Shown here in pieces: positions 1-6,797 of a stretch of DNA of 48,359 bases (position 1 is its first letter; each line of letters begins with the position of its first letter). The DNA comes from Winogradskyella sp. (GTDB taxonomy: Bacteria > Bacteroidota > Bacteroidia > Flavobacteriales > Flavobacteriaceae), in contig NZ_JANQOM010000009.1 of the NCBI RefSeq assembly GCF_028289625.1, positions 1 to 48,359 on the forward strand, in the 5' to 3' direction. Under the pieces are notes generated by a model. The model saw nothing but the letters and a program-made list of their open reading frames with translations, ran no database searches and was not told where the DNA came from. The translations under genes and the position numbers were made by a program.

Positions 1-1
1 A

Positions 2-1180
2 AACGCCCACTACTATTTCAGGGACGTATCCGACAAAAAGCTGTACGACCTGGACAAGCTCCTCCTGACACAGGGCTGGAGCAGCTATGGCTGGGACGAC
101 ATCTTCAACAGCCCGCCGCTGTACAGGCACGATTTCGAAATCGGGATAAACACCGTGGTGCGCATAAACGGGGACGACAAAAAAGGGGACTACTTTACCT
201 TTCCCCTAAGGAACAACATCTCACAGATATTCCCGGTAGACCAGGACGGGGAGGGGTTCAGCCAAAAGGGCCTGTTCCCCGAAGAGGGCGAATCCTATGC
301 CATATCGAAGTCCACGGAACAGGGGAGGAGGATCAGGCCGAGCGTCTACGTCAACTTCTCGCCCTCCAGGATCCCGGAACTGGGCCTTGAAACACAAACG
401 GCGCCGCCAGAGGCGACCGGCTATCTCGAAGACCAACTCGCCATGCCCGATTTTAGGCCCGCTTGGGAAAACGGGGACATAGAACAACTGGACGAGGTGA
501 CCGTCTACGGGGAGGCCAAAGAGGCCACCAGGGTGGAGAGAATAAAGAACAAATCCTTTGGGCGGGTCAAGTTCCTCGACGATCGTATGCGTCGTGGCGG
601 TATGACCCTTGCCGTTTATCTAAACACTTACACGCCCCTTTTAGCTTCTGATTGGGACGGGTATTTGAGGATCGAAGATCCAAGCCCCATTAGGCGCGCA
701 GAGCGTGATGATAATAGTGCTGCTCTTCCTATTCAATATATTATTCTAGATGGGGTAATTTTAAGTGATTATAGGTTTTTGGGCAGGTTCACTTTGGAGA
801 ATGTAGACTATATAGAGGTAAATAGAAGTGGTGTGGGGAATGGACTTTTAGGTGGCGGCGGCCCTTACGTGAAAATAGTCACCGACCCAAAATTGTCAAG
901 AACGGCAAAGGGCCTGCCCAATTTTGTTGAGCATGAGTTCCCGTTGACCTTCAGTGGCCCCAAAAAGTTCTACACCCCGTTTTACGAAAATTACGATTCG
1001 GCCTTTTTTAGTGAGTACGGTACCATCACCTGGTTGCCGGACCTTAAGGTAGATGAAAATGGAACGGTGAACTTTAAGGTATTCAATCCCAATTTGGATG
1101 CCCTAACACTGAATATCGAGGGAACCCTGGACAATGGCAGGTTTATCTCCGAAAGAAAGACCATAGTGCTCAACGATTAA
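2..1180 (+). CDS. Large plug-domain envelope protein, 3' part (5' end outside window)
   Basis: The frame is open from base 2, so the start lies upstream and the GTG at 155 is not a real start. About 392 residues are visible. The middle contains DEVTVYGEAKEATR followed by LDGVILSD and LENVDYIEV, which resembles the plug region of TonB-dependent receptors ('DEVVVxG...', 'ILDGxxL...', 'IExIEV'). The C-terminal part (TWLPDLKVDENGTVNFKVFNPN) resembles the end of Bacteroidetes MG2/alpha-2-macroglobulin-like proteins that carry a plug domain. It has no visible C-terminal beta-barrel, so it is probably not a full receptor. Likely role is at the outer membrane; substrate unknown. The first 600 bases are clearly GC-rich, and the rest, from about 700, has the AT-rich composition of the window. 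Confidence 0.6.
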   Translation, partial: NAHYYFRDVSDKKLYDLDKLLLTQGWSSYGWDDIFNSPPLYRHDFEIGINTVVRINGDDKKGDYFTFPLRNNISQIFPVDQDGEGFSQKGLFPEEGESYAISKSTEQGRRIRPSVYVNFSPSRIPELGLETQTAPPEATGYLEDQLAMPDFRPAWENGDIEQLDEVTVYGEAKEATRVERIKNKSFGRVKFLDDRMRRGGMTLAVYLNTYTPLLASDWDGYLRIEDPSPIRRAERDDNSAALPIQYIILDGVILSDYRFLGRFTLENVDYIEVNRSGVGNGLLGGGGPYVKIVTDPKLSRTAKGLPNFVEHEFPLTFSGPKKFYTPFYENYDSAFFSEYGTITWLPDLKVDENGTVNFKVFNPNLDALTLNIEGTLDNGRFISERKTIVLND

Positions 1181-1201
1181 ATGCCTAAGATAGCATAAAA
1201 T

Positions 1202-1247
1202 CCTATTTACCGGCATCCACTTCCCCTAGGGCAGAAAAGTATGAGTT
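1202..1247 (+). repeat. Fragment duplicating the 5' end of the histone-deacetylase-like gene
   Basis: Bases 1202-1226 are identical to 3272-3296, inside the first codons of the intact deacetylase gene at 3251. Similarity continues, after a gap of about 14 bases, through the stretch that encodes EKYEL in the intact gene (GAAAAGTATGAG). No deacetylase frame continues downstream. It looks like the remnant of a second copy, or the scar of a duplication or deletion between 1.2 and 3.3 kb. Confidence 0.75.
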
Positions 1248-1299
1248 GTTACATCAGTAAAGCTTAGAGGCATTTTAAACTCTTCAGAGCATAATTGGT

Positions 1300-1769
1300 A
1301 TGATGTATCTGCTAATGGTATTTTTATTATCAGCTGGTCACTCAATACAAACTGGCAAACTTGAGTTGCTACCCCTTAAAATTGAAAACTCAGAAATTCA
1401 AAATCAATCAGAGAAACTTAAAGCCAGTAAAAAAGCAAACAAAGCCATTAAGAAAAGTGTTGAACCTCAAAAAGCTGAAATTACTTTTGACGATTTTTAC
1501 AAAACTCGATTTAAGGCTTACCAACATTTTAGAAACCAAAAAATACCTAGTACCAAAAAGCAATTGATCTTAAAATGCATATTGGCATTGATACAAGAAC
1601 TGTAGTTTTTTGTATTGCAGAAAGCTTTAAGCCTGAAGAAATTATTTATTGGAAAACGTATGACGGTTTTGGTGAATTTAGCACCAAGAGCATTACGGGG
1701 AGTCTAAAGTCAAGGTATGATTTCAATGACCTAAGACGAAAAAGGAAATTTAGTGTTTATAAACCCTGA
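1300..1769 (+). pseudogene. Two overlapping short frames, possibly a frameshifted remnant
   Basis: A first frame (1300-1605, about 101 codons, Lys-rich) ends in KKQLILKC. A second (1575-1769, 64 codons) begins MHIGIDTRTVV in another frame and overlaps its tail. Read together with one frameshift near 1565-1575 they would give one protein of about 155 residues with aromatic-rich text (EEIIYWKTYDGFGEF). I do not recognise the family. The position directly after the deacetylase fragment fits a zone of decayed genes. Each could instead be a real small gene. Confidence 0.35.
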
Positions 1770-1892
1770 CATTAAATGTGTTTCAAATGGATTAAAGATT
1801 AGTTGATTAATTTTTTATCTTTAAAAATATAATTTGAAACATCTAAAATGTAAGGTCTTTCGTATATAACCTATAACTTTTAAACTATAGTT

Positions 1893-2369
1893 ATGAAAAA
1901 ACTAGTTACTACTTGGATACTACTATTAATACTTACCTCTTGCGGCATCTCAAAAACCGTTAGGACGTCCAAAAAAGTTATAAAAGGTAATTGGACGCTT
2001 AAAACAATTACCTATAGTGAGAGTGGAACTTACAATATCTCTTTACTCAATGATGCTAGCAAAGAATGCTTTGAAGGTAGCCAATGGCAGTTCATACCCA
2101 ATAACAATACCGGAAACTACATTATTGACAATGCAAATTGTACGGCTGGGTCTCGTTATTTCATTTTTACCATTGATGAAATCGATGAGACAACTGGACT
2201 GTACGATTTCCTCTTAAAACCGACGAACGAAAAAGGTAAGAGCCAAACCAACGCGGGCTTTAGAATGAACCTCAGCCAACTTTCCGATACCAATATGCAA
2301 TGGAAACAGACGGTCTCTGTTGATGGCAATCCTTTTGTAATTAACATGAATTTTATAAAACAACAATAA
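1893..2369 (+). CDS. Lipocalin-like lipoprotein
   Basis: 158 residues. The N-terminus is a lipoprotein signal peptide with lipobox LTSC at about residues 14-17, so the mature protein is expected to be anchored in the envelope. After a short linker, IKGNWTLKTITYSESG matches the start of lipocalin-like domains (xGxW), followed by alternating beta-strand text to the C-terminus. Such proteins bind small hydrophobic ligands or are structural; the ligand here is unknown. It lies 87 bases upstream of the OmpA-type lipoprotein in the same direction, a pairing that suggests a shared envelope role and possible co-transcription. Confidence 0.7.
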   Translation: MKKLVTTWILLLILTSCGISKTVRTSKKVIKGNWTLKTITYSESGTYNISLLNDASKECFEGSQWQFIPNNNTGNYIIDNANCTAGSRYFIFTIDEIDETTGLYDFLLKPTNEKGKSQTNAGFRMNLSQLSDTNMQWKQTVSVDGNPFVINMNFIKQQ

Positions 2370-2456
2370 TTATGATATGCCCTACATTGAAACGCTTAAT
2401 CTAATTTAGCTATTTTCAAAGCATTATGTCTTACATTAATAAAAAACTATAAACAA

Positions 2457-3164
2457 ATGAAAACGATACACAAAAAATCTACTACTATTCTCTTTAGTTT
2501 AATCATACTTGTTAGCGTTTGCAGTTGCAAAACCGTACAAAATGCCAATAATAAACAAAAGGGTGGGGTTATAGGTGCAGCAGGAGGTGCAGTACTAGGG
2601 GCTATCATAGGTAACAATGTTGGTAAAGGAGGTAACGGAGAACTTGGTGCTGTTATCGGAGGCGTTGTTGGTGGTGCTGCAGGAGTTTTAATAGGCTCTA
2701 AAATGGACAAGGAAGCCCAACGCATTGAGGAAGAAATACCTGGTGCTGTTGTAGAACGTGTAGATGAAGGAATTGTAGTGACATTTGATGAAAATAGTGG
2801 TGTATATTTTGACACATCCAAGTACAACATCAATGCAGATTCACAAGTTACTCTCAATAAACTTATAGGTGTTTTTAAAGAATATCCAGATACAAATATC
2901 TTAGTTGTCGGTCATACCGATAGTTCAGGATCCGAGGAATATAATATGACACTTTCCAAAAATAGAGCCTACGCCGTAACCAATTATTTAAGTTCCAATG
3001 GCATAAGTAGCAGCAGATTAACTACAAACTGGTTTGGCGAAACACAACCTAAACACGATAATAACACAGCCATTGGTCGTGCAAAAAATAGACGTGTCAA
3101 TGTAGTGATTCTCCCAAATGAAAAAATGATTGAAGATGCCAAAAAAGAAGCTGGGCAAAATTAA
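2457..3164 (+). CDS. OmpA-family lipoprotein with glycine zipper
   Basis: 235 residues. Lipobox VCSC is near residue 24. Residues about 36-85 are a glycine-zipper segment (GGVIGAAGGAVLGAIIG, GAVIGGVVGGAAGVLIG), expected to insert in or lie on a membrane. The C-terminal half is an OmpA peptidoglycan-binding domain: FDTSKYNIN, VVGHTDSSGSEEYNMTLSKNRA and GRAKNRRV carry the conserved peptidoglycan-contact residues. It should tether the outer membrane to the cell wall (YiaD-like layout). Length and domain order are normal for the family. Confidence 0.85.
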   Translation: MKTIHKKSTTILFSLIILVSVCSCKTVQNANNKQKGGVIGAAGGAVLGAIIGNNVGKGGNGELGAVIGGVVGGAAGVLIGSKMDKEAQRIEEEIPGAVVERVDEGIVVTFDENSGVYFDTSKYNINADSQVTLNKLIGVFKEYPDTNILVVGHTDSSGSEEYNMTLSKNRAYAVTNYLSSNGISSSRLTTNWFGETQPKHDNNTAIGRAKNRRVNVVILPNEKMIEDAKKEAGQN

Positions 3165-3250
3165 CTCAAACAAACATTATATCAAAAATTAAAACCTTAG
3201 TTCTTATTGTACAAGTTTTCTTAATTTTATGAGTATTTAAATATTCTCTT

Positions 3251-4153
3251 TTGCTAAAAGTAGCTTTTCACCCTATTTACCGGCATCCACTTCCCCAAGG
3301 GCATCGGTTTCCGATGGAAAAGTATGAGCTTTTGCCTCTGCAGTTAATGCATGAAGGTACTTGTACCGATCTTAATTTTTTTGAGCCTGAAAAACCCAAT
3401 GACAAATACATAGTAGCCGTTCATCAACCAGAATATTACTATGACCTGGTTAATATCACCTTAAATCAACGTGCAGCTCGAAAAATTGGATTCCCCCTTA
3501 GTGAAGTTTTGGTAGAACGTGAAGTAATTATTGCCGATGGTACTATAAAAGCCTCAGAATTTGCTTTAAAATATGGTATTGCCATGAATATTGCCGGAGG
3601 TACTCACCATGCTTATACCAATCGAGGTGAAGCCTTTTGCTTACTCAACGATCAAGCCATTGGAGCAAGGTATCTACAAAATAAAGGTTTGGCCAAAAAG
3701 ATACTCATTGTGGATTTAGATGTGCATCAGGGAAACGGAACGGCAGAAATCTTTCAGAACGATAATTCTGTATTTACCTTTTCTATGCATGGTAAAAGTA
3801 ATTATCCTTTTAAAAAAGAAAAAAGTGATTTGGATATTGCCTTAGATAATGACACTAATGATGACACTTATCTGAACATATTAAAAGACACATTACCTAG
3901 ACTCATACAAAATGAAAAGCCAAACTTTATCTATTATTTATCTGGTGTTGATATTATTGCTTCGGACAAATTAGGAAAGCTAGGCATAACTGTTGAAGGC
4001 TGTAAAGAACGTGATCGATTTGTACTTCAGAGCTGTAAAGATTATAATATTCCTGTGATGTGCAGTATGGGTGGAGGTTATTCGCCAGATATCAAAGTTA
4101 TTGTTGATGCGCATGCCAATACCTTTCGCCTAGCACAAGAGATTTTTTTCTAA
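3251..4153 (+). CDS. Histone deacetylase family protein (AcuC/HDAC fold)
   Basis: 300 residues. Zn-dependent deacetylase motifs are present: GGTHHA (catalytic His pair), DLDVHQGNGT (Zn-binding Asp and His), SGVD (third Zn ligand) and the GGGY loop near the end. Bacterial members deacylate acetyl-lysine, acetylpolyamines or similar amides; the substrate here is not evident. The start is TTG at 3251. The first in-frame ATG (residue 22) would remove the conserved KVAFHPIYRHPLPQGHRFP opening, so the TTG is preferred. A fragment of the same 5' region occurs at 1202-1247. Confidence 0.9.
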   Translation: MLKVAFHPIYRHPLPQGHRFPMEKYELLPLQLMHEGTCTDLNFFEPEKPNDKYIVAVHQPEYYYDLVNITLNQRAARKIGFPLSEVLVEREVIIADGTIKASEFALKYGIAMNIAGGTHHAYTNRGEAFCLLNDQAIGARYLQNKGLAKKILIVDLDVHQGNGTAEIFQNDNSVFTFSMHGKSNYPFKKEKSDLDIALDNDTNDDTYLNILKDTLPRLIQNEKPNFIYYLSGVDIIASDKLGKLGITVEGCKERDRFVLQSCKDYNIPVMCSMGGGYSPDIKVIVDAHANTFRLAQEIFF

Positions 4154-4158
4154 AAAGA

Positions 4159-4183
4159 AAGCACAGGTGATTCACCTGTGCTT
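4159..4183. terminator. Hairpin between convergent deacetylase and slipin genes
   Basis: A perfect stem AAGCACAGGT / ACCTGTGCTT lies between the two stop codons. No long T-run follows on either side, so termination strength is uncertain; placement suggests a bidirectional terminator. Confidence 0.65.
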
Positions 4184-4197
4184 CTAAACTAGACCTC

Positions 4198-5295
4198 TTA
4201 TTTTCCGGAGAAAATCTCCTTTAATTGGGTTACCATATTACCATTACCTGAGACGGTGATCTCGCCAATTTTCTCAGCGATTTTTTCAACATACTCCATC
4301 TCTTTGAGTTTGTACAGCATATTATTCTCCTCCATCAGCTTTGCTGTGTTCAACAAACTACGTGTAGATGCTGTTTCTTCACGTCTCATAATAACGTTAG
4401 CTTGTGCCTTCTTTTGAGCCACTAAAACTTGGTTCATAATATCCTTCATCTCACCAGTTAAAATCACATCTCTTATACCGCAGTTTAAAATGGTGACACC
4501 TAACTTAGATGCACTTGCTTTAACGTCTTCAAATACAGCTTCCGCAATATTATCTTTACGTTCTAACAATTCGTCTAAAGTGTAAGCTCCGACATAAGCA
4601 CGCAATACCAATTGCATGGTAATATACAATTGCTTTTCGTAATCTTTGTTATCTAAAAGCGCTTTCTCTACATCGGTAACTTTGTACTGTGTGTAGAAGT
4701 TGATTCTAATTGCAGCTTTGTCTTTAGTTAACAATTCTTGCCCAGCAATTTCTAACTGTAGTTGACGCAAATCGGCTTTAGCAATTTTAATTGTTGTATC
4801 ATTTCTCCAGAAGCGATATGTACCGCCTTCTAAAGTTTTTATATAAACGTCATCAACTAAAAGTACTGCTTTTTCGTAAGCCGCTACCTCAAAGGTTCTG
4901 ATGTACTTGCTTACTTCATAATTGCTAAAGATTGACTTGTCGAGGTTCTCTGTAATATAGATCTTACTTAAATCTACACGGATGTATTCACGTTCAATTA
5001 AACCCTTCCAGTAGACGTAACGCCCAGCTGTTAAAACAGTTTTAAAGATACCTTTTTCATAGAGCAATACCAATTCACCGTCCTTTACTTCAACAACATC
5101 AAGCATAGCTGTTAAAACCTCATCTTTTAATAAGATCTCTAATGTTATTGGTGCTGTAAACATAGCAGCCAAATCGTACATTATGACACGCTGCTTAAAC
5201 CCAAGCCAGTGTACACCTTGGGTAATTACCTTTACATAATCCCCTCTTTTGAATACCAAACCTACTTTTCCTGCATTAATTCTTACTCGTAACAT
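4198..5295 (-). CDS. Slipin family (band 7/SPFH domain) protein
   Basis: 365 residues. The central part (about residues 140-300) is an SPFH/band 7 domain: EKAVLLVDDVYIKTLEGGTY, then DLRQLQLEIAGQELLTKDKA and INFYTQYKVTDVEKAL, typical of slipins. It is followed by the helical segment AQKKAQANVIMRREETAST, the usual oligomerising tail. No strong transmembrane helix is seen at the N-terminus. SPFH proteins form membrane-associated rings or scaffolds; slipins are found next to RNA-repair genes in some bacteria (family knowledge, recalled). Here the upstream neighbour on the same strand is a 2-kb array of tRNA-like elements, then a TPR gene, which suggests a link to RNA or tRNA metabolism. Confidence 0.88.
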   Translation of the reverse strand: MLRVRINAGKVGLVFKRGDYVKVITQGVHWLGFKQRVIMYDLAAMFTAPITLEILLKDEVLTAMLDVVEVKDGELVLLYEKGIFKTVLTAGRYVYWKGLIEREYIRVDLSKIYITENLDKSIFSNYEVSKYIRTFEVAAYEKAVLLVDDVYIKTLEGGTYRFWRNDTTIKIAKADLRQLQLEIAGQELLTKDKAAIRINFYTQYKVTDVEKALLDNKDYEKQLYITMQLVLRAYVGAYTLDELLERKDNIAEAVFEDVKASASKLGVTILNCGIRDVILTGEMKDIMNQVLVAQKKAQANVIMRREETASTRSLLNTAKLMEENNMLYKLKEMEYVEKIAEKIGEITVSGNGNMVTQLKEIFSGK

Positions 5296-5777
5296 TGTTT
5301 TTCATTTTTTAATTAAACATCATTTTTGCCAACTAAGGCGAATTGGTAATTCAAGTGTTAAACTAAGACTAGTAACGGACGGATTACCAACCTCAAAATC
5401 ATACTGACGAAATCAATACCATTTGAAGTCTATTTTCATTTTTTAAATTACCTTTTAAAAAATAGCAGATTGCAAATCATCTTATCCGTACGGAATAACT
5501 GATAGTAATCCCTGCCATAATTAGTACATTAATTTCTAGGTAAAAAGGAAGCCCTTTTGGGTTTTACTTTTTAACTTTTGGTCAACGTAGTAATCATTTT
5601 TTGGGATTACAAATCAGACATTCAAAGTACTTCTCAAATTGCTTGTTATTGAACACTAATCGTTACTATTAAAGCCAATCTACAATCTACTATTTTGTCA
5701 TTTTTATGGAGCAGTGTGACGGACTGCAGTTATCAGTTTTACAAGATGATAAGCTTTGGTGGTTTATAATAACCATC
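5296..5777 (-). other. Non-coding leader between tRNA-like array and slipin gene, with hairpins
   Basis: No coding frame is supported. On the minus strand several hairpins can be read: 5711-5727 (GCAGT, 7-nt loop CCGTCAC, ACTGC) and 5482-5498 (TTATT, loop CCGTACG, GATAA), both with the 5-bp/7-nt geometry of an anticodon arm; 5730-5752 (TTATCA/TGATAA); 5590-5610 (GTAATC/GATTAC); 5540-5566 (GTAAAA/TTTTAC with an inner CCC/GGG). It may be the 3' end of the tRNA-like array or the 5' UTR of the slipin mRNA. Confidence 0.5.
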
Positions 5778-5855
5778 CTGCATTATGAGTGCAGTGCTCT
5801 AGCCAACTGAGCTACAAAGTCCAAAAATGGTGACTTTGACAGGATTCGAACCTGT
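5778..5855 (-). ncRNA. Permuted tRNA-Met-like element (anticodon CAT)
   Basis: Reading the minus strand: T-arm ACAGG-TTCGAAT-CCTGT (5855-5839), 3' acceptor CAAAGTC, A, CCA (5838-5828), spacer TTTTTG, then 5' acceptor GACTTTG (5821-5815), TA, D-arm GCTC/GAGC (5812-5796), and anticodon arm CTGCA-CTCATAA-TGCAG (5794-5778). CAAAGTC and GACTTTG pair perfectly over 7 bp, although the 3' strand comes first. Every domain except the variable loop is canonical, including U33 and a CAT anticodon. The break point is in the variable region. To become a normal tRNA the RNA would need joining at the variable loop and removal of the short spacer. Confidence 0.75.
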
Positions 5856-5863
5856 GCAATTAA

Positions 5864-5953
5864 CCTATTGTTCTAACCTTCTGAACTACTTCCCCCATTT
5901 TTCGGCATATCTTTTTTGGGGGGAAGGTGGGAATCGAACCCACGACCTATAGA
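5864..5953 (-). ncRNA. Permuted tRNA-like element split in the anticodon loop
   Basis: Minus strand: anticodon-stem 3' strand TCTAT (5953-5949), 5-nt variable loop AGGTC, T-arm GTGGG-TTCGATT-CCCAC (5943-5927), 3' acceptor CTTCCCC (5926-5920), CCA, a spacer of about 20 nt, then 5' acceptor GGGGAAG (5895-5889), TA, D-arm GTTC/GAAC, A and anticodon-stem 5' strand ATAGG (5868-5864). GGGGAAG pairs perfectly with CTTCCCC, and ATAGG with TCTAT (one G-U). The break point is the anticodon loop. CTCCGAG directly before TCTAT would give anticodon CCG (Arg). An extra G at 5896 could pair with C at 5919. The 3' strand has no separate discriminator before CCA. Confidence 0.72.
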
Positions 5954-6029
5954 CTCGGAGACTGTTTTTTGGTTAACAGACAAACCTTCAAGTCTAGTTG
6001 CACATAAATTCATGATACATCTCTGCAAC
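5950..6029 (-). ncRNA. Two adjacent hairpins upstream of the 5864-5953 element
   Basis: First hairpin 6029-5997: GTTGCA/TGCAAC. Second hairpin 5996-5950: TAGACT/AGTCTA enclosing an inner CTGTT/AACAG stem. The second helix uses TCTA of the anticodon-stem strand of the permuted element, so the two folds are mutually exclusive. This could be a precursor fold or a switch. An isolated weak D-arm-like sequence (GTG...CAC with CGG in the loop) lies just upstream at 6059-6043. Confidence 0.5.
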
Positions 6030-6079
6030 GATTTATACAATAGTGCTATACCGAAACACCCAACAAGACCAGCTTGATG

Positions 6080-6283
6080 TACCTCTTACCAGATTCGAAC
6101 TGGTACTTCCACTTAAGTGGACAGATAGGCTCTAAATGCGCTTCCCTACTTTTAATCCTGTTAATTTCGGTGCTTCGCAAAATCTAGTGATTGGCAGGCG
6201 CGCCACCAACCCAATCATCCCATCACTCCGTGCCTACGAATCAAAATCTTTTGACACAGCTCTTCCCTTTGAGCTAAAGAGGT
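6080..6283 (-). ncRNA. tRNA-like element in normal order with a long insert
   Basis: 5' acceptor ACCTCTT (6283-6277), TA and D-arm GCTC/GAGC (6274-6259) lie upstream; T-arm ACCAG-TTCGAAT-CTGGT (6104-6088) and 3' acceptor AAGAGGT (6087-6081) followed by ACA lie downstream. The acceptor pairs perfectly over 7 bp. Between D-arm and T-arm are about 150 nt instead of about 28. They include a GTGTC/GGCAC stem, a nested GTGAT/ATCAC and GATTGG/CCAATC hairpin, and directly before the T-arm a perfect TCCAC-TTAA-GTGGA hairpin (6121-6108) that looks like the long variable arm of a class II tRNA. It could be an intron-containing tRNA or a tRNA-like domain of a larger RNA. Confidence 0.65.
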
Positions 6284-6291
6284 GTATATTT

Positions 6292-6322
6292 AAAAAAAGC
6301 GTTCTGAGAATACCTCCGCTTT
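6292..6322 (-). terminator. Rho-independent terminator inside the tRNA-like array
   Basis: Minus strand: AAAGCG and GAG pair with CTC and CGCTTT around a short loop, followed directly by seven T. It ends the structured RNA that begins upstream and separates it from the next tRNA-like element at 6283. Confidence 0.75.
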
Positions 6323-6417
6323 AGGATAAGCTTTCCTAAGATTATAGCCGTAGCCCTTCCTTAGTTTTCCACGCTCATCCCTTTGCTAGAGAATCGCGTA
6401 CTTATCCGATGCCTCAT

Positions 6418-6625
6418 ACATTGTAGCTGTTCGGCAACTTAGACTTAGCTTGCATAGTGGCTCTTAGGCCACGCTTTGCAATTACGAGGGTTGGCTCCCT
6501 CACCATTAGTAGACGTCCTCTTATTGAGGCGGCCTATTAGAATGTTCACCGCACAGTAAAGGCTTGCGACCTCTACTGCCCCATATATTGCAATGGGTTT
6601 AGGCAACTACTAGCTGCTACAATGT
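6418..6625 (-). ncRNA. Structured RNA domain closed by a perfect 10-bp long-range stem
   Basis: ACATTGTAGC (6625-6616) is the exact reverse complement of GCTACAATGT (6427-6418), enclosing about 190 nt. Inside are local hairpins: CCCAT/ATGGG, a 10-bp imperfect hairpin near 6580-6553, GCGG/CCGC, CCTC/GAGG, GAGGG/CCCTC and GTGGC/GCCAC. Such dense pairing without an open frame supports a functional RNA fold. The domain directly follows the anticodon arm of the 6646-6719 element. I checked it against RNase P RNA and tmRNA hallmarks and saw none. Confidence 0.65.
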
Positions 6626-6645
6626 CCGAAGTCTTTTGCTTGTCG

Positions 6646-6719
6646 CTGTTTTTTAATAACAGTGCCCTACCAATTGAGCTATATCCAAAAATGGTTCAGA
6701 TACTAGGACTCGAACCTAG
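6646..6719 (-). ncRNA. Permuted tRNA-like element with TAA anticodon
   Basis: Minus strand: T-arm CTAGG-TTCGAGT-CCTAG (6719-6703), 3' acceptor TATCTGA, A, CCA (6702-6692), three T, then 5' acceptor TTGGATA (6688-6682), TA, D-arm GCTC/GGGC (6679-6664), A and anticodon arm CTGTT-ATTAAAA-AACAG (6662-6646). The acceptor strands pair over 7 bp with two G-U pairs. The loop would read anticodon TAA (Leu) with U33, although the D-arm is class I. The joint after CCA (ACCATTTTTGGA) is the same as in the 5778-5855 element, so the two look related. Confidence 0.68.
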
Positions 6720-6736
6720 ACTTATAACGTCGACCT

Positions 6737-6797
6737 AGGAGAAGGGCTTCGGAAAGGGCTTCGTAGATTTTTGCCTACAAAATACCAACCTTCTCCT
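6737..6797 (-). ncRNA. Hairpin AGGAGAAGG/CCTTCTCCT upstream of permuted element
   Basis: A perfect 9-bp stem (6797-6789 with 6745-6737) closes a 43-nt loop that contains a GTAG/CTAC hairpin and a direct repeat of GAAGCCCTT. It ends 17 nt before the T-stem of the 6646-6719 element. The wider segment from 7140 down to here has more local stems (TTAGC/GCTAA; GGTG-GAGA-CACC; GTGTT-GGGA-AACAC) and a possible H-type pseudoknot near 7105-7072 (TCCTT/AAGGA crossing TAGAT/ATCTA). Confidence 0.6.

Noticed and set aside
2447..2857. Minus-strand frame of 136 codons opposite the OmpA-type gene
   Set aside because: Low-complexity Pro/Ala/Thr text caused by the glycine-zipper codons on the other strand.
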